Origin: Acidimicrobiia bacterium
GTDB lineage: Bacteria; Actinomycetota; Acidimicrobiia; IMCC26256; JAENVU01
Direction of reading: 5' to 3'
NCBI GenBank assembly: GCA_025357995.1
Contig: JANYLF010000081.1
Location: forward strand, 1 to 8,104
DNA length: 8,104 nucleotides
This document shows positions 1 to 5,169 of the stretch, one piece after another; the first letter of the stretch is position 1; every line of letters starts with the position of its first letter. The position numbers and the translations under genes are program-made. The notes beneath the pieces were generated by a model. That model had not been told where the DNA came from and made no database searches. It was given only the letters and a program-made list of their open reading frames with translations.

Positions 1-645
1 TCCGCGTTGGAGGTCAAGGAGCAGGTGCTGTGGGCGGCGCAGGAGATGCTGCGCTCCGGACTTGTGGAAGGCACCGCGGGCAATCTCGGCGCGCGGCTCC
101 CCGACGGCAACGCGGTCCTCACGCCGAGCAGCCTCGACTACCTCGAGATGACGCTCGACGATCTCGTCGTCTGTGCGCCCGACGGGTCTGTGGTCGAAGG
201 CCACCGCGGCCCCACCAGCGAGAAGCAACTGCATCTCGCGGTACTCAACGCGTACCCCGAGATCGGCGCGACGATGCATTGCCACGCGAAGCACGTGCAG
301 ATGTTCGCGATTACCCACCAACCGATACCAGCCGTCGTCGAGGAGTTCGACGTCTACGTGGGCGGCGAGGTGGAGTGTTCCGACTATCGGGAGACCGGCT
401 CACAGGAACTGGCCGACGAAGTCGCGGCGAGGGTCGCGCACCGGGCGGCCGTCGTGATGGCGAACCACGGTCTCTTCGCGTGTGGCAAGACGCCCAAAGA
501 CGCGCTCCACGTTGCCGCACTCGTGGAGCGCACGGCAGAGGTCGTGTGGGGTGCGCGTGCGCTCGGCTCGATCGTCGGTGTGCCGGAGGAGGTCGGCGCG
601 AAATACGCCTCGTATTACCGCTACGGCCGCACCGGCAAGTTCTGA
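1..645 (+). CDS. Class II aldolase/adducin-family protein (fuculose-phosphate-aldolase-like), probably 5'-partial
   Basis: This is a zinc-dependent class II aldolase/adducin-fold protein, expected to be cytosolic and to cleave or epimerise a phosphorylated sugar or similar polyol. Numbered from the TTG at base 7 (212 residues), it shows the GTAGN phosphate-binding turn at 22-26, TPSSLDY at 39-45, Glu72 in SEKQLH, the zinc histidines His91 and His93 in MHCHAKH, and the third zinc ligand His154 in NHGLF. This order and spacing match E. coli FucA (Glu73, His92, His94, His155, from memory). The frame stays open to base 1 and FucA has about three more N-terminal residues, so the real start may be just upstream of the window. 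After IPAV the sequence reads VEEF, where FucA has its catalytic tyrosine; this resembles the common LEEM-type subfamily and argues against true fuculose-phosphate aldolase. The gene stops 16 bases before the convergent O-methyltransferase. The family call is firm; the substrate is unknown. Confidence -1.
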   Translation, partial: SALEVKEQVLWAAQEMLRSGLVEGTAGNLGARLPDGNAVLTPSSLDYLEMTLDDLVVCAPDGSVVEGHRGPTSEKQLHLAVLNAYPEIGATMHCHAKHVQMFAITHQPIPAVVEEFDVYVGGEVECSDYRETGSQELADEVAARVAHRAAVVMANHGLFACGKTPKDALHVAALVERTAEVVWGARALGSIVGVPEEVGAKYASYYRYGRTGKF

Positions 646-661
646 ACCGCCCGGACGCGAG

Positions 662-1321
662 TCAGCGCTTGCGGAGAAAGGTGATGCCGTCGCCGAGCGG
701 GATCATCACCGTGTCCACCCGGTCGTCGACCGCCACGAGGTCGTTGAAGGCGCGGATGGCGAGGGTGTTCTCGTCGTTGACGGCGGCGTCGATGACCGCG
801 CCGCTCCACAAGACGTTGTCGACGAGGATCAATCCACCTGGCTTCATTCGGCTCAGAATCGCCTCGTAGTACTTGGCGTAGCTCGGCTTGTCGGCATCGA
901 TAAACGCGAGGTCGATCACCGCGTCGGCGGGCAAAGCCGTCAACGTCTCGATGGCCGGAGCAATCCGCAGATCGATGCGATCGGCGACTCCCGCGCGCTC
1001 CCACGCCGGACGGGCAATCGCGGTCCACTCTTCGCTGATGTCGCAACAGATGAGCCGGCCACCGCGAGCGAGACCACGGGCAATGCACAGCGCGCTGTAA
1101 CCCGTGAACGTGCCCACCTCGACCGCCAGGTTCACGCCGAGAAGCCGCGTGAGCAACGTCATGAACGCGCCCTGTTCCGGCGAGATCTGCATCATGCTGA
1201 TTCCGCCGAGGGCCGCGGTCGACGCGATCAACTCGAGCTGGACCTCGTCCGGCGGCGTTCCGTGAGCAACCAGGTACTCGTGAATGCCGGCGCCGAGAAA
1301 GAAGGACTTGGGGTCAGCCAT
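662..1321 (-). CDS. SAM-dependent O-methyltransferase (COMT/CCoAOMT-like, Methyltransf_3 family)
   Basis: This 219-residue cytosolic enzyme probably transfers a methyl group from SAM to a hydroxyl of a catechol-like or other vicinal-diol substrate, with a divalent metal. The SAM-binding motif VEVGTFTGYSAL lies at 67-78, with the acidic ribose contact Asp94 in CDIS. The metal and catalytic residues of the family are present: Asp142 and Lys145 in FIDADK (140-145), and Asp168-Asn169 in VDNVLWSG (167-174). MQISPEQG at 44-51 is the usual family motif before the Rossmann core. Length is typical of bacterial members. The ATG at 1321 was chosen because the homologous sequence begins there, although the frame continues open upstream to 1573 inside the glycosyltransferase gene. 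No Shine-Dalgarno is visible before it. It lies 40 bases downstream of the GT4 gene on the same strand, so it is probably the second gene of that transcript. The substrate cannot be read from the sequence. Confidence -1.
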   Translation of the reverse strand: MADPKSFFLGAGIHEYLVAHGTPPDEVQLELIASTAALGGISMMQISPEQGAFMTLLTRLLGVNLAVEVGTFTGYSALCIARGLARGGRLICCDISEEWTAIARPAWERAGVADRIDLRIAPAIETLTALPADAVIDLAFIDADKPSYAKYYEAILSRMKPGGLILVDNVLWSGAVIDAAVNDENTLAIRAFNDLVAVDDRVDTVMIPLGDGITFLRKR

Positions 1322-1361
1322 CCGGCCGACGCTAGCTGCGGGACCCTGCTCAGGCGCGGCG

Positions 1362-2549
1362 TCAGACGTGGCCGCGGCGCCGGAGCGCCTCGGCGGCCAG
1401 CACCTCGAGGGTGCCACGCGCGGTGGCGGCCCACGTGAACTGCTCGGCGTGGTGGCGGGCGCCGGTCGCGAGTCGCGAACGAAGCTCGGTATCACCCAAC
1501 ACGCGACTGAGACCGGCGACGAACTCCTCCGGGCTGTCGGTGAGCAGTCCCGACGTCCCTTCGGCCACGGCATCGGAATGGCCGGCGATGCGCGTCACGA
1601 CGGCAGGGGTGCCGCAGGCCGCCGCCTCGGTGACCGTCATCCCCCAACCCTCACGGGCCGATGTGCTTGCGAGTACCCAGGCGCGGCGGTACAAGTCGAT
1701 CAGCTCGTCCTCGTCGACGTGACCGGGCAAGTGGATGTAGCGCTCCGCGCCCGACTCGTGGATCTGTGTCTCGAGCTGCTCGCGTCGATACCCATCCCCG
1801 ACGATGACCGCTTCCATCTCGGGGTGTCGCCCATGGAGCTTCACCAACGCATCGACCAAGACATCGAACTGCTTCACGGGCACCAAACGGCCCACGGCCA
1901 CGACAAGCGGTGTGGGCGACTTCTCGCCGCCGGGTGAGAATTTCGGATCGATCCCCGGTGGGACTACGCGCACCATCGACGACTGAAAGCCGAGGTCCTC
2001 GATGAGCTCGTGCTTCGACGAGTTCGACAGCGTCACGATCGGAGTTCGGCGGTAGAACTTGGGCGCGATCGTCGACTCCAGCGTGCGGCCGATCGCCGCC
2101 AACTTCGGCGGCAGCGTCATGTTCCACATGTCGGCATGCACGTGGTGCAGCCACGTCACGTGCGGCGTACGCGCCCAGAGCGGAGACATGAACGGCATGC
2201 CGTTCCAGATCTCGACCAGTCCGTCGCGCCCACCGTGCCAACCCATCATCTCGGAGAATGCGGCGCGGGGGAACACCATGTAGCGACCGGCCTTGCGGAT
2301 CACGCGGTATCCGTTACGCCAACTCGTCTGCGGTTGACCCGCCGCGAACGACGTGCGCATCGTGACTTCGATCCCGGCTTCGACCCACAGTCGGGCGACC
2401 GTCGAAGCATGTACCTCCGAGCCGCCGGCCTCCGGGTCGTCCAGATCGCGCCACGCCAGTATCGAGACTCGTTGCAAGCCGGCTTCAGCGGCAAGATCAC
2501 CGAGTTTGGCGATATCCGCGACCGTCGCGAGCCCTCCGAGATCAGTCAC
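1362..2549 (-). CDS. GT4-family glycosyltransferase (GT-B fold)
   Basis: This 395-residue retaining glycosyltransferase is likely cytosolic or peripheral to the inner membrane face, moving a sugar from a nucleotide donor to a lipid, glycan or small-molecule acceptor. The N-terminal half carries DPEAGGSE at 38-45 (the glycine-rich acceptor-side loop) and WLHHVHADMW at 133-142. The linker has VPPGID at 196-201. The C-terminal donor half has VGRLVPVKQFD at 219-229 and the EX7E motif as Glu300 and Glu308 in EGWGMTVTEAAACGTP. The frame is open upstream to an ATG at 2714, but that would overlap the divergent methyltransferase. The GTG at 2549 has GGAGAG seven bases upstream (2557-2562) and starts about 25 residues before the conserved core, so I chose it. 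It is the head of a two-gene minus-strand transcript with the O-methyltransferase. Donor and acceptor are unknown; mannosyl, glucosyl or GlcNAc transfer are all possible. Confidence -1.
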   Translation of the reverse strand: MTDLGGLATVADIAKLGDLAAEAGLQRVSILAWRDLDDPEAGGSEVHASTVARLWVEAGIEVTMRTSFAAGQPQTSWRNGYRVIRKAGRYMVFPRAAFSEMMGWHGGRDGLVEIWNGMPFMSPLWARTPHVTWLHHVHADMWNMTLPPKLAAIGRTLESTIAPKFYRRTPIVTLSNSSKHELIEDLGFQSSMVRVVPPGIDPKFSPGGEKSPTPLVVAVGRLVPVKQFDVLVDALVKLHGRHPEMEAVIVGDGYRREQLETQIHESGAERYIHLPGHVDEDELIDLYRRAWVLASTSAREGWGMTVTEAAACGTPAVVTRIAGHSDAVAEGTSGLLTDSPEEFVAGLSRVLGDTELRSRLATGARHHAEQFTWAATARGTLEVLAAEALRRRGHV

Positions 2550-2556
2550 GAACGTT

Positions 2557-2562
2557 CTCTCC
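2557..2562 (-). promoter_or_regulatory. Ribosome binding site deciding the GT4 start
   Basis: Read on the minus strand, GGAGAG sits seven bases before the GTG at 2549. It is one of the two clearest Shine-Dalgarno-like matches in the window and favours that GTG over the more distant ATG at 2714. Confidence -1.
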
Positions 2563-2574
2563 CGCTCCTGCGCC

Positions 2575-2587
2575 GCTCCTATGGAGC
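2575..2587. repeat. Short inverted repeat GCTCC-TAT-GGAGC
   Basis: Perfect five-base arms flank a three-base centre, midway between the two divergent starts. It could be a small operator for a dimeric regulator, but arms this short occur by chance in GC-rich DNA, so this is a weak call. Confidence -1.
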
Positions 2588-2610
2588 ATCCCGATACTCT
2601 ACGCGCCCAA

Positions 2611-2628
2611 CGGTCCTTCTCCGGACCG
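2611..2628. repeat. Inverted repeat CGGTCC-N6-GGACCG
   Basis: Perfect six-base arms at 2611-2616 and 2623-2628 surround a six-base loop. On the rightward transcript this would be a GC-rich hairpin about 45 bases before the methyltransferase start. It shares bases with the next inverted repeat, so the two stems cannot form at the same time. It may be an operator, a leader hairpin or chance. Confidence -1.
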
Positions 2629-2636
2629 GCCCGGAG
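2619..2636. repeat. Inverted repeat CTCCGG-N6-CCGGAG, overlapping the previous one
   Basis: Perfect six-base arms at 2619-2624 and 2631-2636 surround a six-base loop. Bases 2623-2624 are used by both this stem and the one at 2611-2628, and its left arm also occupies part of the other stem's loop. No run of T follows, so it is not a standard intrinsic terminator. Confidence -1.
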
Positions 2637-2663
2637 ATGCCGGTGCCCAATCCGCGACTCACT

Positions 2664-2669
2664 AAGGGA
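2664..2669 (+). promoter_or_regulatory. Ribosome binding site deciding the methyltransferase start
   Basis: AAGGGA lies four bases before the GTG at 2674. The spacing is a little short, but no comparable site precedes the alternative in-frame ATG at 2701, which supports the GTG start. Confidence -1.
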
Positions 2670-2673
2670 TCCC

Positions 2674-3486
2674 GTGGCGAAGTTGACCGGCGAACGACCG
2701 ATGGAAGGCCACACGCCCGACTCCTTGTTGGCACTTCACGACGCCGGATATCGCGAGGTCATCGCTCGGCTCGGGTCGGGTCGAGTGCTCGACGTCGGTT
2801 GTGGCGTGGGCATGGAGACTGCGCGCTTCTGTGCACCGGACCGGCGCGTCGTGGGCGTGGACTACGACGCGGCGACGGCTGCGCTCGCGCGCAGAGACTT
2901 CGGTCCCGGCGGACCGCGTGGCACCGACGCGGAGTTCGTTGCGATGGACGGTGCCAGCCTCGGGTTCGCGGCGGGTTCATTCGACGCGGTGTGTTCGTCG
3001 CACATCATCGAGCATTTCGTAATGCCGGAGACTCACGTGGCCGAACTCGCGCGCGTCTGCGCCGACGACGGCACCACGTTCGTGATCACACCGAACGCAC
3101 CGGCAGACTTCGAGAATCCGTTCCACGTCTACCTCTTCGAAGCAGAACAGCTGGCGTCGCTGCTGCGGTTGTTCTTCGCCGACGTGCAAGTCATCGGACT
3201 CGAAGGCGACGCCGTGCTCAAGGACGACTTCGCGGCCCGCCGCGCGAGCGGAGAGAAGCTCCTGAAGTTCGACGTTCTCAAACTGCGCCAGCGGATGCCG
3301 CGCAGTTGGTACGTCTGGTCGTATGAGCATGCGTTGCCAGTGGTGTACAAGGCGCTCGGGACGAAGAACACCGGTATTGGCTCCGGACTCGACGACTCGC
3401 ACTTCTTTGCTACGGACGCGATCGCGCCGACCACGCCCGTCCTCTTCGCGATCGCTCGCTCGCCTCGCCGCTTTCCGCCACGCTGA
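2674..3486 (+). CDS. Class I SAM-dependent methyltransferase
   Basis: This 270-residue Rossmann-fold methyltransferase is probably cytosolic; its substrate is unknown. The SAM-binding glycine loop VLDVGCGVG is at 38-46, Asp63 in GVDYD is the likely ribose-binding acid, and FDAVCSSHIIEHF at 103-115 is the post-motif strand with the common EHF signature. HVYLFEAEQL at 151-160 resembles the region after the core in lipid- and glycan-associated methyltransferases. The GTG at 2674 is preferred over the ATG at 2701 because it has an AAGGGA site and because the intervening LTGERPMEG resembles a conserved N-terminal motif I recall in actinobacterial relatives. It heads a rightward run: the GT-C glycosyltransferase begins three bases after its stop, so the two are almost certainly co-transcribed and possibly translationally coupled. 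This makes a glycan, glycolipid or lipid-linked acceptor plausible, by inference only. Confidence -1.
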   Translation: MAKLTGERPMEGHTPDSLLALHDAGYREVIARLGSGRVLDVGCGVGMETARFCAPDRRVVGVDYDAATAALARRDFGPGGPRGTDAEFVAMDGASLGFAAGSFDAVCSSHIIEHFVMPETHVAELARVCADDGTTFVITPNAPADFENPFHVYLFEAEQLASLLRLFFADVQVIGLEGDAVLKDDFAARRASGEKLLKFDVLKLRQRMPRSWYVWSYEHALPVVYKALGTKNTGIGSGLDDSHFFATDAIAPTTPVLFAIARSPRRFPPR

Positions 3487-3489
3487 CCG

Positions 3490-4845
3490 ATGGATGAACG
3501 CGCCGCCTCTCCCGATCCGCCGCGCCGCCGCACATCGCCATTTGTCCGCCGCCTCGCGCTGATCACGGCGGGAGCGCTCACCGTGCGAATTCTCATCATC
3601 GTGCTCGTCGATCCCCATGTGCCCGAGCTCGGCGACGCCAGCGCGTATCACCTCTTGGCGAACCACCTCGCCGACGGGCGTGGGTACATCCGTCCGTTCG
3701 ACCTGGTCCGATTCCACCTCGTCGTCCCGACCGCGGAATACCCACCGCTCCATCCGTTCGTGCTGTCCCTCTTTGCCCGCATTGGAATGCGCAGCGTCCA
3801 AGCCCAGCGGCTCGGGCTCGCGTTCATCGGCGCCGCGACCGTGGCCACGATCGGCGTCGTCGGGCGCCAGATCGCCGGTGCGACCGCCGGTCTGATCGCC
3901 GCGGCACTGGCCGCGGTGTCGCCCATGATGTTTCTTCCCGAAGCAACGCTGATGAGCGAGGCGCTCTTCGTCTTGCTCGTGGCCGTCGCGCTCTACCTCG
4001 CGGGTCGCGCGCGCGTCGTGCCTACGCCGTTGCGGTTCGCAGTCCTTGGGATCGTGCTCGGCTTGGGCGTGTTGACGCGCGCGGAGGCCGGCGTTCTCGG
4101 CGTTCTCCTCATTGTGCCCATCGCGATGCGAGCGCCCAAGACCTCGGTGTCGCGTCGCGTCGCGCTGGCCGCCGTCGGCCTCGGCGCCATGGTCATCGTG
4201 GTCGTTCCCTGGACCGCGAGGAACCAGTCGACGTTCCACGCGTTCGTCCCGGTCTCGAACAATCTCGGTACCGCGCTGGCCGGGGCGAACTGCTCGCTCA
4301 CGTACTCCGGCGAGTCGTTGGGTTCGTGGCGATCGACGTTCGGCGCGGGCGACGTCGACGCGGGGAAATGCTTCACCGGCTTCAACGGCCGCCAGCCGCA
4401 CTTCAACGAGGCGACGGCCACCGCCTTGGCGCGCCACCAAGGCCTCACATTCGCGGGTGATCACCTCGGCGATCTCCCGAAGGTCGGAGTGGCGCGCCTG
4501 CTGCGCACGCTCGGCGTGTTCCGCCCTGGCCAACAGGTCCGAATCGAAACCCTCGAAGGTCGCCCCCACGGCTGGGAGCAGGCCGGGACCTGGTTGGAGT
4601 GGGCGCTGTACCCCGTTGCGATCTTCGGATTCGTGCTCCTCGTCCGCCGGCACGCGCCCTACGGTGGTTTGCTCGCGACTCTGGTCAGCGTCCTGGTGGT
4701 CACACTCGTCACGTACGGCAACCAACGGTTCCGCATCGGCGCCGAACCGGCGATACTCATCGGGGCCGCAGTCGGATTCGCCTCCATCGCCCGATCCCTG
4801 GGTGGAACCCCATCGGGCGTGGGGAGCCCCGCAGCATCCCGGTAA
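3490..4845 (+). CDS. GT-C family membrane glycosyltransferase (ArnT/PMT-like, GT39/GT83 type)
   Basis: This 451-residue integral membrane protein probably moves a sugar from a polyprenyl-phosphate donor to an acceptor on the outer face of the membrane. A first membrane helix at about 21-40 is followed by an extracytoplasmic loop with Asp49 in GDASAY, the usual GT-C catalytic acid position, and by AEYPPLHPF at 82-90. More hydrophobic segments lie at about 107-125, 128-148, 157-172, 183-211 and 223-241, the last ending in the PWTARN motif at 240-245 common in this family. A long soluble loop (about 245-365) contains the protein's only two cysteines, Cys268 and Cys294. Three further helices follow at about 369-385, 391-409 and 418-436. 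The ATG is three bases after the methyltransferase stop and has no Shine-Dalgarno, which suggests coupling. It is somewhat shorter than ArnT and lacks a large C-terminal domain. The sugar and acceptor are unknown. Confidence -1.
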   Translation: MDERAASPDPPRRRTSPFVRRLALITAGALTVRILIIVLVDPHVPELGDASAYHLLANHLADGRGYIRPFDLVRFHLVVPTAEYPPLHPFVLSLFARIGMRSVQAQRLGLAFIGAATVATIGVVGRQIAGATAGLIAAALAAVSPMMFLPEATLMSEALFVLLVAVALYLAGRARVVPTPLRFAVLGIVLGLGVLTRAEAGVLGVLLIVPIAMRAPKTSVSRRVALAAVGLGAMVIVVVPWTARNQSTFHAFVPVSNNLGTALAGANCSLTYSGESLGSWRSTFGAGDVDAGKCFTGFNGRQPHFNEATATALARHQGLTFAGDHLGDLPKVGVARLLRTLGVFRPGQQVRIETLEGRPHGWEQAGTWLEWALYPVAIFGFVLLVRRHAPYGGLLATLVSVLVVTLVTYGNQRFRIGAEPAILIGAAVGFASIARSLGGTPSGVGSPAASR

Positions 4846-4857
4846 GCTGCCGCCCTC

Positions 4858-5169
4858 ATGCTCTGGTTGGAACGACGAATTGTCGCGGCGCTGGCGGGCT
4901 CGGACGACGATCGCAGCGGCGGAGCGATCAGCGAGTTCGTCGACTCGTCGTTCCGGGCCATGCCACAACATCTGCGCCTCGGCGTGGTCGTCGAATCCAT
5001 CGGCCTCGGCGCGTACGTACGCGTGCGTTACCTCGGCCGACCGACATCGCAACAGATACGCACCGCACTCGCCGGGTTCGAGCGATTTCCCCTGGGCGTC
5101 GTGCGTCAATACCCGCAGCTGCTCGCCTCACTCGTGATCTTTGCGCAGTACGAACGGCCGATCCCGTGA
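4858..5169 (+). CDS. Small protein coupled to the GMC oxidoreductase; possible accessory subunit
   Basis: I cannot firmly name this 103-residue protein. It has no signal peptide, no zinc or iron motif and no cysteine. It reads as mainly helical: an N-terminal helix (MLWLERRIVAAL), an acidic linker (14-19), then amphipathic stretches at about 38-58 and 64-98 ending in LVIFAQYERPIP. That tail, the FPLGVVR segment and the position beside a flavin oxidoreductase faintly recall the gluconate 2-dehydrogenase subunit 3 type of accessory subunit, and the N-terminal domain of some long-chain alcohol oxidases; this is a pattern-based guess. It starts 12 bases after the GT-C stop without a visible Shine-Dalgarno. 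Its TGA overlaps the GTG start of the GMC gene (GTGA), so the two products are likely made in balanced amounts. The coupling and the open frame filling the whole gap support it as a real gene. Confidence -1.
   Translation: MLWLERRIVAALAGSDDDRSGGAISEFVDSSFRAMPQHLRLGVVVESIGLGAYVRVRYLGRPTSQQIRTALAGFERFPLGVVRQYPQLLASLVIFAQYERPIP

Larger units (their letters stand above)
2550..2673. promoter_or_regulatory. Divergent intergenic control region
   Basis: These 124 bases separate the GT4 gene (leftward) from the methyltransferase operon (rightward) and must hold both promoters if the start choices are right. I can see inverted repeats (2575-2587, 2611-2628, 2619-2636). GATACT at 2593-2598 on the plus strand and TAGAGT at 2602-2597 on the minus strand are possible -10 hexamers, each matching TATAAT at four of six bases. 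Neither has a convincing -35 element at normal spacing, so promoter positions remain guesses. The shared short spacer suggests the two transcripts may be co-regulated. Confidence -1.

Noticed and set aside
635..672. A possible convergent terminator using GCAAG and CTTGC
   Set aside because: The five-base arms are separated by 28 bases and there is no T-run; the stem is too weak to call a terminator.
1322..1573. Extension of the O-methyltransferase to 1573
   Set aside because: The added 84 residues are Pro/Ser/Arg-rich, lie entirely over the 3' end of the GT4 gene and its spacer, and the family N-terminus begins at the ATG at 1321.
2550..2714. Extension of the GT4 gene to the ATG at 2714
   Set aside because: The extra 55 residues lack any conserved character, would cover the whole divergent spacer and overlap the methyltransferase start, while a GTG with a good ribosome site exists at 2549.
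2010..3326. A 438-codon plus-strand open frame across the GT4 gene and the methyltransferase
   Set aside because: Extremely arginine-rich, no motif, and it would span the divergent spacer and both ribosome sites.
2977..5109. A 710-codon open frame on the minus strand across the methyltransferase, GT-C and small-protein genes
   Set aside because: Its translation is dominated by Arg, Glu, Asp, Gly and His with almost no hydrophobic core and no motif; this is the usual antisense shadow of GC-rich coding DNA. The plus-strand genes have clear family motifs.
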